Assembly (NCBI GenBank): GCA_002104935.1
Contig: MCGT01000026.1
Location: 124,001-188,000 of the forward strand
Origin: Hesseltinella vesiculosa
Lineage: Eukaryota; Mucoromycota; Mucoromycetes; Mucorales; Cunninghamellaceae
Length of the DNA stretch: 64,000 nt
Direction of reading: 5' to 3'
The number at the start of each line of letters is the position of its first letter. Positions within the stretch are counted from its first letter, which is position 1. The notes under the pieces are model-generated. The model saw nothing but the letters and a program-made list of their open reading frames with translations, was not told where the DNA came from and did not search any database. The position numbers were made by a program, and so were the translations under genes. This document shows, one piece after another, positions 35,428 to 46,100 of this stretch.

Positions 35428-36254
35428 TTGCTATATCCAAAGGTGTTGTTGTATATGAGATTCAAGAGTGGATTTTATGAAATGTAAATCAAGAAATAAA
35501 AAAAAAGGCGTCATCCAGCTGTGACAAGAAAATAAATCGGGCGCAGCTGGTTACACACACCGTGCGAGGTCCTTCCGGAGTTTAGTGTCTGGTTTTAGTC
35601 AAATAGCCCATTTTTTTAGTCCTTTCAAATTCATATGTGTCGCACAAAGGAGTGACAGAGCTTTCATAAATGTTGTGTCGCTGTCTTTCATCATGCAGTT
35701 CTCATCTCGATAAGCCCAACCTGATGGACAATACCAAGCGAAAATGGAGGCGATGCGATGAAGAAGTCGATGATGAGGTAATCAATTTCATGAGTGATTG
35801 CCAAACACAACAGTCCTACACTTTTTTTTTTTTTTGGGAATCCACCCAGAAGGAACTGCTAATGATCCAATTGTGATACACCAAAGATCCGCGGCCTTGG
35901 CCAAGTTTCACCGCGCCATGATCTTGGTGGCATGATCACTATTAAAAATAAAAAAGGTACAACTAGGCTAGTCCATGGTGCTGTACTCTTGGTTTACCTA
36001 AATGATACTGAATTTTTAGTGATGATTGGCGTGCAGGATAAATATTTTAGCATGCAAAATAAAACCAGTTCACAGGCAAAATAAATTTGATTGCACGCAA
36101 AGCATTTCCAGTGCACGTGAATCTGTTTCTCCAGCCACGCAAACCAAATCTCCAACTCCCGCAAACGCAAACCAGTTGCCCAATGCACGCAAAGTCGCTT
36201 TTTTTTAAATAAAAAAATCTTCATTTATTGTAAAAAAAAAAAAGGGGGGGGGAT
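35428..36254. other. Spacer between membrane-protein gene and Tc1-like element
   Basis: No gene supported. Between about 36030 and 36205 the string GCACGCAAA or close variants (CACGCAAACC, CGCAAACGCAAACC) recurs about six times, possibly subterminal repeats of the adjoining transposon. Confidence 0.45.
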
Positions 36255-37672
36255 CTAGAGCATCTCCTCCATGCTCAAACAACGTTCGGAAAAGGTGAGC
36301 GAGTGCCTAATACACCTTCGGCAAGTAAGCGCAGCCTCACGGATTCTGGGCGCCAGAGAGTCTTGATCATCCAAGGAAGATCTGCGCATACCTGCCTTGA
36401 TTTTGGCCCAACATTCCTCAACCCCATAGTGGAATGGGCTGTATGGTGGCAAAATCATCGGCTTAAAGCCACAGTTCTTGATCACGGCCTTGACACTGTC
36501 ACCGGTGTGGATTCTAGAGTTGTCCATGATGATGTACCTTCCACTTATACCATCATTTTCCAGGTAACTTAAGACAGCATCGACGAATGCCAGAAGTCTT
36601 CGGTTTTTGCCCCAGCCTTGACCTTCTTGCCAGTTGCCGATGAAATGGTTGGCTTGCGCAGGGTGAGGTTGACAATGCCAAGCTCGCAAATGGCTCCCAT
36701 GATGGTGATATGTGTTCCTTTTGATGCAGACACTTTCAACTTGGATGTCTTCCCACAAGTAGCCCAACCAAAACCACGGTGGAGGTGGAGGTTGGAACCA
36801 GCTTCATCCAAAAAGACGCAGCTGTTGAGGAAGTTGAAATCTTCGAGAGCATACCACTCCAATAATTTTTCACGGCGAAGCTGCCTAGTCCTTGGGGAGT
36901 TTCTTGCTTCAGAAATAATTTGTGCCTTTTTCAGAGTCAACATGCAGTGCGAGCGCAAATGATTTCGTAAACCAGAGATTGTCATTGGGGCAAACTTCTC
37001 TTCCAAGGCAAAATTTGCTTCCGCCAAAGTGTGGGTTGGGTCATCGTCAGAAAAGGCAACAAGAGAATCCGTGTGATATTGAAAGAGCTTTCGATTGCCA
37101 CCCTTTCTGTGTTTCGATCCAGGGATGGGAACACGCTGCTCCTCGTCTTTGTAAAATTGGGCTACATATCCTTGAGCAGTGCGTTCCTTGATGCCAAATT
37201 TCCTGCCTGCTGCAGCCACTGTATAGCCTAAAAGAAGAAGAAAAAGGTCATTAACCACCGCCTGGATGCTTATCTTCTAAATGATCATACCTTTGGTGGT
37301 GACCCTATCTCTTAACTTTTCAACATCCTTTGCGGAATACACTCGGTAAGGGCCACATGTTGGTGTAAGCGGTTGAGTTTTCACAGCCGGAGTCTCGGTG
37401 GTGATATCTGTATCCATAGGCTCGATTGCGCGTTTGTACAAAGCTTGATATGCTTTGAAGTTTATCAGCTGCCCACGATCAAGTTTCAAATAATTGACAG
37501 CAAAGCCAGCTCGCGGGTCTCTGCATGCTGTTGGAGGCTTGAAATCAAACGTTTCATAAACTCCAGCAAGCAAACTAGGCTCCTCTTCCATGGACATATT
37601 TGAAGCAGTTTCAACGCTGTCTGAATCGCTGATGGCGTTGGTAGAAGCACGGAGGTTCCAAATAGCATCCAT
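36255..37672 (-). mobile_element. Tc1/IS630-like DDE transposase with one frame break
   Basis: Two exons (37672-37291, 37227-36255) joined by a 63-nt GT-AG intron. The N-terminal part is element-specific. Then KFGIKERTAQGYVAQFYKDEE reads as a helix-turn-helix region, and the DDE domain has FLDEAGSNLHLHRG (first Asp), YIIMDNSRIHTG (second Asp) and PPYSPFHYGVEECWAKIK (Glu). Near 36592 one base appears to be missing: KTEDF is followed in another frame by LAFVDAVLSYLENDG, so the C-terminal third with two catalytic residues is out of frame. Everything else looks well preserved, suggesting recent inactivation or a sequencing error. I could not identify clear terminal inverted repeats by eye. Confidence 0.82.
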
Positions 37673-38874
37673 ATGATCTTAATCAACTGAAATGATAGAA
37701 CAGAAAATGAGTATGTTTTCAAAATGACCTAGTATACATATATCCACTGTGCTCAAGATCGTTCAAGGCCAGTCAACTTGTCATCAACGTACCAATGTCG
37801 AACGCTCCACTTGCGACCAAAATAAAAAAAAGGCAAGTTGAACGATGTTGGAAGCACTGTATTTTGGTCGCAAGCAGAGCGATCGACATCGTTCAACTTG
37901 CCTTTTATTTTGGTCACAACCGGAGCGTTCAAATGCTTAACTTGCAATGTCAGCCACAGTCGAGGCAAAGATGGATGCAAGATCAAACGATGAAAAGAAA
38001 AAAGTACGTCAAAAAAATATGGCACGCGGCTTTTTATTGAAAGAGCGAACCAATCAAAATCAAAACGGAAACTGCAGAACTGCACGTAGAAATGAATCTG
38101 GTCCCTGAGGTATACCGCGATAACCGACGATCATCCCAGTTTATTCAGTGCGAGTAGTGTACAGAAGCGGTCATCGACATAGCTAGTTGTCATGATTTTG
38201 CAAGTAATTACAAATTTGGGTGGTTTTATTTAAAGCAATGATGCACAGTGATTTTTGACCAGATGGTCTGGGGGGGACCCAGCGAAAATGGCATTTTTTT
38301 AGCAGGAGAATCGGAGGTGCCAAAACGAAACTGCTAAAAAGTTGGCTCGGCAACCTTCACCAATCGACTTGATTTTTTCATCATCATCATCATCATCATT
38401 CATGCATGTGCACACTCATGCGAAATGCCACACCGATCTGATCACTCAGATATCCTGTGCAGCGTTGGCATTTTTTTTTTTTTTTCGAAAGATGACAAAA
38501 CAGAGTCTTGATCCTGATTGGTTCGCATATTAAAAACAGAAAATGCACTTTTCTGGACGATTTCGAGCCCTGTGCAATGACCGTGAACGTGAATTCTCGG
38601 CAAGCTAGCGCCATCATCTCAATCTGGGTGTGGGTGATCGGCTACGCTGGATGTAAAACTGGGCACGCACCAATTGGCCAATGATCAGGGGAACGGGCCA
38701 GGTTATTTGATTGGATGGGTATAGTATTGTGCCAGGCCACAACCGAGCAGCCGAGTTTTTTTTGTGTGCAATACTGTGTGGGTCACTGGTTCATAGCTAA
38801 AAAAGGCAAGCCGACAAATTCTCCCACTCAAACATAATCACACGCACCTTTTTTACTGGTGCTGTTGCACAAAG
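37673..38874. other. Intergenic region with MITE
   Basis: Apart from the hairpin at 37800-37930 I see no feature. It includes a (CAT)-rich stretch (about 38381-38405) and A/T runs. Confidence 0.5.
37800..37930. mobile_element. Hairpin MITE-like element
   Basis: Terminal inverted repeats of about 45-49 bp: 37800-37848 and 37886-37930 match in inverse orientation (GAACGCTCC ... GGCAAGTTGAACGATGT). The internal 37 bp carries a further copy of the arm core (ATTTTGGTCGCAAGC at 37861-37875), so two alternative hairpins are possible. It has no coding capacity. Size and structure fit a miniature inverted-repeat element; no clear target duplication. Confidence 0.75.
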
Positions 38875-39000
38875 ATGGGGAGCGTATGCAGTAAAAAAAT
38901 AGAAGTAAGCTCGCAGGCTGGATTTTTATTTTTATTGTGTTCTTTTTCTTCTTGTAACCCGTTTATTTTAGATACCCTTACCCTGTACCTTTTATGCTTG

Positions 39001-40384
39001 ATGAAATTATCAGAGTTACCATTTGAGTTGTTACTGGAGATTTACAAAAGCCTGTTTGATCGGGTGGACGTGACCCAATTTGAACATAATGGGCATTATC
39101 GCCGGTCATGGAGCCTCTATGTTTTGAGGACGACCTTGGTATGTTCGTCATGGTATGCGGCTGGCATGGAGTATATTCACCAGCGACTTCGACCATATGC
39201 ATGCCACCCTTTGGATTTTATGCTGGACACCATGGAGTGCCCGTCACCGCTGCCCACGCTTCATTCCCAGCCCCTCACGTGGTCTGAGCTCTTTCGCCTC
39301 TCTGATCAATACCACCTCGGTTACCATCGCCATGTGCGCCAGTACATTTTCAATGTCACCAGTTTTCTGCAGTCCCGCAAAGGTCCCCTTGACTCGCGGC
39401 GCCAAGTACAGGATGCATGGCACCAAGGTAGCATAGAAAGAGGGGTGACCCGGGATCAACACGTCGAAACCCATCTTTTTTTTTTTTTTATTTTGGCCAG
39501 TCGATTTGAAAGAGTCGATACAAACAGTGCTGTCGCTTTGCCCAAAGATTGAAAAGGTGCATATTCTATATGACTGTCGCTTCAGCCCAAGGATCTTCCC
39601 CACCAAACAATTGGATTGGTTTGATGATATGGTGAGCGGTGTTCAGCAAGCGCAGCAGCGGCATCGTCAACACTGTGGTAGTCGATCCGACCAGGCATGC
39701 GCAGAAAAAGCGTGTGGCTTTCTCACCCATTTAATTTTTACCACCCGCGATACCATTCAACGATGCCCGTGCTGTGCAGGACGGGGCTGGGATCATTTGC
39801 TGGTGCCGATGCTGAAGCTATTGCCCATTCGAGTGCTGGAGCTCAATCAAGTGCTGCCATCACGTGCTGTGCTGGCGTGCCTTGCTGAAAAAGAGTCTCT
39901 CCACACTCTTGTGCTCCGAGGTGACATCCTGATCCAAACGTCCAGACTGGCAAGGTATGGCTATACCATGTCCAATCCGCCTCGCATTCCTCTGTCGCTG
40001 CTCGATCGCCTGCATACTCTGGAAATCTATTTGGATGGTGGCTACGATCACGAATGGCCGGCTGACCAAAACATGGAGGAGGACGACGACGATCACTGGC
40101 AGCACAGTTTTGACTTATTTGTGGTTTTTCGGCACATCTATGACCTGATTCACCCTATGAAGCAGCTGAGGTATCTGACACTGCACGGGTGGATGGGCAG
40201 TGCAAGCCGACAAGACGAGTCGTTTGTGCCGCTAGACGTTTGGCTCAAGCTGCAGATGCTCTCAGACCGTCACCAAGATCTCCACCTGACCTTGAAAAAT
40301 GTGCCTGGTTTTCAATGGCCATCGGAGCAAGCAAAGCTTCGTGCCATTTTCGACCAGCATGTTCATCTTCATTACACTCATTAA
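39001..40384 (+). CDS. F-box protein
   Basis: Predicted substrate receptor of an SCF ubiquitin ligase, 436 residues, two exons (39001-39427, 39501-40384). The start is placed at MKLSELPFELLLEIYKSLFD, the F-box itself. The open frame extends upstream (to 38875), but there a GTAAGC donor and TTATTTTAG acceptor suggest a 5' UTR intron. Residues 5-45 are the F-box; the rest has leucine-rich segments of irregular length (KEKHILYDCR-like, RVLELNQVLPSRAVLACL, LHTLEIYLDGGYD, LRYLTLHGWMG), consistent with a degenerate LRR receptor. The intron donor GTAGCA is weak, but it removes a frame that ends early and restores continuous reading. Target unknown. Mucorales genomes have many F-box/LRR paralogues. 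Confidence 0.82.
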
Positions 40385-40615
40385 ACGTTTCTCATTTGCT
40401 TTGACGTCATGGAAACGGTTCAAAGCTCCGTCCTTTTTTTTTTTTTTAACAATGGTGACCTCGATGAGTAACAAATCATGCAGCTTCGCCATCATTACCA
40501 AAATCGGAAACAAAAAAAAAGTGCGTAGGGGAAAAAGGCACCGTGGAAACTTTGAGTTTTGTCGTTTCTTTTTTTCCCACCTTTTTTTTTTTTTTTTTGT
40601 ATTTTGCATTGTTCC

Positions 40616-41822
40616 ATGCCTATACCATCAGCGTCCAATACGAGTGTCCTATCACGACGAAACACACACGGAAATATCATGGTCGGCTTAGCACGACCGT
40701 CTACTAGCAAACCTTGCTCTGAATGCGACCAATCAGCTTGTCATCGTCATGAGACAAAGTCTCCCAAACAATCGAAACAAGCCATGAAAGGCACAACGGA
40801 ATGTACGGTAGATGATGCCCAACCATGCAACAAAAAAGCTGGCCTTTCCCTCTTGACCAAACATACCGATGACCTCTGGGCCGACATGTCTCAACAACGT
40901 ATACCCTCTGGCAGGCTTGGGGAGCTTTATTCAGGTTCACGATTTGTGGGTATACAAAAAAGTCAAACAAGTCAATATGACGTTGTAGTGGATATTCAGG
41001 TAAACAAATGAACGATGTGGAACAGTCTTGGCTCATTTTTATTCTCCCTTGCAGCATGTGGATCTGCAGAATTATACCCTGACAGGTTATCTTCGCATCT
41101 CTGGACTGACGACGCTCTATCCTGAAATCACCGTGAGTCCATGGGAAGAGGAAGAAAGAGGGCACTGGTGACAAAAGGTGGGAAAATAGGCTTTTTTTTT
41201 TTTGTTTTTGAAACTTAAAGCTTGCTCACCTGGTGATAACAATAAATAGAAATATTCTCATCATGGTTTTTTTTTTAATCAATGTTCTCCCTCTTGCTGT
41301 TTATAGACATTTTTTGAAGGAGAAATCATTGGTCCCAAGTACTTCTTTTTGACTCGTAAATGGCAGGCCAATTCCTCTGTGGATGAGAATCATTGGGTAA
41401 AAAAACAAAAAGTCAGTTGCTGACATGACCTCATCATGTTTTTTTGAAACAGCGCAAATTCCCTGCATTTTCTCCATACTTGACCACTTTTAACAACGAC
41501 AACTTTAAATTCGACCCGTTGAACGAGGATTGTATTTTCATGCGATGGAAAGAGCGCTTTTTGGTGCCTGACCATCATGTCGACAGCCTTGACGGTGCTA
41601 GCTTTGCTGGATTTTATTACATTTGCTACAATCGATCGACAAATACCATCAACGGTCTATATTATTATCGTTGTAATACTGAATGGTAAGGACGGCCTTC
41701 CCTTCTTTCATTTTTAACCTTGCCTTGTTCACCCTTTTTTTTCTCAAACAAGGTACCAAGAGCTTACGTTATATCAGTCTACTTCTAGCCCTGGGCAGTT
41801 TGGCTCGGTGGAATTTCGTTAG
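40616..41822 (+). CDS. GID4: GID/CTLH E3 ligase substrate receptor Gid4 (Vid24)
   Basis: Binds Pro/N-degrons on gluconeogenic enzymes and delivers them to the GID ubiquitin ligase. 284 residues; five exons (40616-40999, 41055-41132, 41307-41396, 41453-41685, 41753-41822). The Gid4 beta-barrel starts [15 protein letters not shown] and includes [74 protein letters not shown], and [22 protein letters not shown]. These are near-signature strings of the family. The N-terminal 120 residues are low complexity. A long T run (about 40582-40599) precedes the start; the frame is open upstream, but the first Met after it is chosen. Closest functional context here is nutrient signalling with Rim15 downstream. 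Confidence 0.95.
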
Positions 41823-43195
41823 TTTTGTAAATTCATCCTACGCTTCACTAACCGGGTTTCATGGAGTCGTGAATAAATTTTTTTAGTATAGTTGGTCAAT
41901 GCTTGCGAGAAAGGACTGACTTTCTACTTTCTGCTTTTCTTGATGTCATTCCATGACTCTGAATAAAGGAGTTCAGTTCATTTTCTCCAGATACGAGTAT
42001 TCGCTTCAAAAAACATTTTTTTGGATGGTATACCGAATGGAACGCAGTTTGAACACCATGCTCGTCCTTGGTTGCTTGCTGGGCACCATTCTTAAGGCCA
42101 CCCTATTTTGAAAGACCGTCTGAAATATTTTAAAAAAACAGAGGAGGAGCGCAACGGTTTTCCATTTCGCTTTGTTATAGCCTATTTACCTTCATGATAG
42201 ATGTGGTAGTACTGAAAGGAGTAATTGGCCAATCCCCCCCCCCCCACCCAAAAAAAAAAAAAAATAGGAGGTGGAATCGGCAGTAATTGGGCTGATCTGG
42301 CAGGACCAACGGCTTCACAGCATGATGAGCTTTCTTCAGGGCACACATTTCATTGTTCAGTAGGTCCAGTTTTCATTGCATGTCTGTCAAATCATATCTG
42401 CTTCATTCCAAAGCATTATTGCCAACACGCCTTGGAGGGTTCCAAGTCGTCGGGCCGAGACCACATGTTGAATGACCGCTGCTAATTCGTCTTGCTCTCA
42501 CTCAGCCATATGCAAAAGGTCGTCATGCGGCGGGCACTTTTTTTTTTTTCGTCAAAAAATAAATGGTAACCACTCAACTACCATATGCAACGCATCTTGC
42601 TTTGTATTCAATATCCACTTAGGCTTCTTACTTGCTACATCACCAACCTTTTTCAAAGCCAATCTACAACCCTTCTGCAATCGCACTAACAAAAGAGAGA
42701 AAAAAAAAACAAGGCCTAAGAACAGGCTGAGGAATGAGAACGTGCACATTGCTTAGACTATGTGTGTCTGTGTGCTCTCACACAGTTCTGAAAAGTTCAA
42801 ATCCGTGTCCCCTTTCTGGTACTTGGCCATCGAAACAAAAAACTGGGAAGCCTTTTCTAACCTGACCAGTGGTTTTCAAATGCCGAACGACAACAATTTT
42901 GGAAAGAAGGATCAAATGACAAAACAAGGAATGAAAAAAAAACGTGCGACCTAGGCTTTTTTTCTTGTTTCTTTTTTTTCTTTCCATTGCTTGTCATCCA
43001 TTCTATTTTTTTTTATTTTGTTTCTTCTTTTCCTCATCGTTTATCGGCTTGTTTACATTTATCCCTGGGCCCTCACATCTTTACCACATATACCGTCCTT
43101 TTGTTTGATTGCTTCGTTTTGATATTCTTACAATTTCTTTTGGGACCTCTGGCGTTTAAATCCGTTGTTTTTTTTTTTTTTTTTTTTGATTCAAG
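41823..43195. other. Intergenic region upstream of the Rim15-like gene
   Basis: About 1.37 kb with long homopolymers (C/A run at 42233-42264, T runs at 43168-43188). No gene or repeat family recognised; probably promoter and leader of the long kinase gene. Confidence 0.5.
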
Positions 43196-46100
43196 ATGCA
43201 ACCACGCAATCATGGTCCACCATATCAACCACCTGCGACCAATCCAGACCAGCCTCCTCCTGTGCCAACGAAAGAAACCTTGGAAGACCAAAGCCGAATG
43301 AAAAGAGTACCTATACCTCAACCGCTGCTCTTACGACGACGCGCCAGCCGGTCGTCATTCTCGTCCACCGATGACATGGATTCCGGAACTACCAGCAGCA
43401 ACAGTGCAGACAACAAATCTCCTCTCAAATCTCGATCCATACCCAATGACTTGCCGCCTTACTCGCCTCCTTCGCCTTCTACAAAAAAAACACCCACCAA
43501 TGCATCCACCACCGACGATTATGTTCCCAGCCCGTTAAGCGATGACCCATTGGAATCACCAAAGTATGCTAGTCCCCCTGCTGGCTCTGGTGCAAAATAC
43601 ATGGTCAAGTCCAAACGTACGAGCTGGATCGATGCCTCCACAGCCACACCCGCAGCAACTCCCACTGCCAACGCAACCTCATCCATCCCGTCTCCTCTTG
43701 CCACTTCACCCAGACGGCCTACCGCTATCGACGATACCCCTGGTCAAAAATCCGGCTCCTTGACACAACTTCGAGAACAGCGTACTGCTGCCGCTGCCGC
43801 TCTGACCGCTCCACTCTCACCCTTGGCTCGCTTAGCTCCCGACGCCTCCACTTCCGACGACGACCCCAACAAACGCAAGTCATTGCGCTATCATGACCGC
43901 CATCCTTCTGTCTCTTCCATCGTCACCGACTCCAACAGCGATGATTATTATACATCGCCTTTAGCCTCTCCTCATTTGCAATCCCCTGGCAATGTCAGCC
44001 CTTTTCATTCCACCTCGATGGAAAAAGGTAAACAAAAAAAAAAAAAAATAGACAGAAGCCTCGGTGTAGGCCAGCCAAAGCTCACTCTCTCTCTCTTTTT
44101 TTTAATAGGGAAAGCAAAATGGTCTGCCTTTGAGAGCACTTCTCCCCTCTCTTCCCCAAAGGAAGCACCCCAGTCAACGATGGAGTCACAAAAACAAGCC
44201 AAACGACGCTCATCCATGACTTTGCTCCGTCATATCCCCAGCTCCGAATTAGCCAGCATTGTCTGCGGCAACTCACCGAACCCCATCATGGACGTCCCAC
44301 CCTCCACAGATTCCAGCACCGCCGTCACGCCAACCACTGGCATCGACCCATCCCTCACCAACACACTGGCTTACCAACACTCCTTGCAAACCTTTTTGCG
44401 CCGCCAGCTCTCCAGTAAGCGCAAACCTCGTCGCTCTCGCTCCGGAAGTGGCACCCTCATAGAATCTTTGCAGCCTTCCACCTCCACTTCCACCTCATCC
44501 TCTTATGCACTGGATGCTGACAGGGATATTGTCGAGATAAATCTGGATGACCAAGTCGACCACGACGCTCGACCTCACCCTCACCTGCCTTCACCCGGAG
44601 CTGCATCTTTACCTCAGCCCCCTCCCTCTTTCCAGTCCTTGATGCACCACCCTCACCACCCGTCACCGCTGCACCCTCCCCAGCCACCTCCATCTGCACG
44701 TGACGGCCTCATCAATGATACCCTCAAAAGCCCGCTCTACCCTGCCATGCTTCTCGAGCCTTCTTCCGATGCCGCCTCCTTGGTATCTGAACCTCCTCCT
44801 CGCCGCCCAATTCCTTTACACGCAATGACCTCTGCTCCCGACCTGCACCATTGGGTCCACTCTGATGAACCTGCCGATTATTTTGCCTCTGTTCGTAAGT
44901 GACACTGGCTGACAGGACCAAAAAAATAGACTTTCCTCACCCTCTTACATTTACTCTTTGTAGGTCCAGCAATGACCAGGACTCCTTCCCTCAACTCATT
45001 GCGCCAGCGTCATACCTCTGGAGAAGAATATGGACGAAAGCTGTACATGTCGCGGTCGGCCAAAATTCGACGCTGGTGTACCTTTCGATTCATGGAAAGC
45101 CGACGGTCATCATCCAATGCACGCCTCCGCCGCAAACAACAGCGCTTCAGCAGCTTGAGCAGCAACGGCAGTACCGCCAGCCTGTCCAGCCGCCGCGAAA
45201 GCCTCGCCAGCATGCAAGATACCCCTCCTTCAGCCAACCTCAGCCACCAAGTCGCACGCGATGGCGCACCCACCATCATGGTCTCAGCCCATGACGAGCG
45301 CGCCTCCAACACCCGTGGCAACGATATGATCAACGTTATTCCCTGGGTCGATTGGCTCGATGAGTACAACCAGCTCAAACAATCGGAAATCCGCCGGCGG
45401 TCCTCCGGCGGCTCCCAATCACCTGGCCCTCTGCATCCTCAGCAACTGCCTCCCATACCACCTCTTCCCACAACCACCAGCCAACGTTCACCTACCGTCG
45501 CACCCATGCCCGCGCCATCCTCCTCGGTAGCTCCCTTCGCCGCTGCCGCCGTCCCAGCTGCGAGCCCGCCACCTCTTGCCTCTTCCGAGTCGACCACCGT
45601 CGAGCATGTGGTCAGTCACTGGTGGAACAGTGTCAAGACCAACGCAGCCGCCTACCCCTTCTATCGCAGGCAAGCTGGTGATGACCAAGACAACAAGCCA
45701 GCAAAAGGAGCAAAACATCGCCCAGCCTTGTCTTTGGATCTGTCGGACCTGCGCCGACCCACTGGCCTGGACGAGTCCTTCGCAAGCACAGCCACCTCCG
45801 CTTCCACCACCTTTAGCCAGCAGCAGAAATCAGCTTTGCGTCGCTCGTCCACTGTACCTCACCACCAACCCCTTCCTACGCCCTCCGCTGCCCTGGTCGC
45901 CCCACCCCCTTCCACCACCGCCTCCTCCCTTCATGAGAGCGTGTATTCCTCCAGTATGGACACCCCACCTGGAGGCATGTCATTGCAGTCGCTTGCCTCG
46001 ACACCTGGCGCTCATGACTATAGCAAGTCCATGCCCTTGCCGCTGACCAACCACAGTATCCTCTACCAACAATTCCAGAGGCAAAAAATCAGCCAAGCCA

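Noticed and set aside
38381..38405. CAT/TCA trinucleotide run as a microsatellite of interest
   Set aside because: Only a few units, in non-coding spacer; ordinary simple repeat.
42225..42756. Short plus-strand frames 5' of the Rim15-like gene
   Set aside because: Interrupted by homopolymers and without motifs or conserved exon structure.
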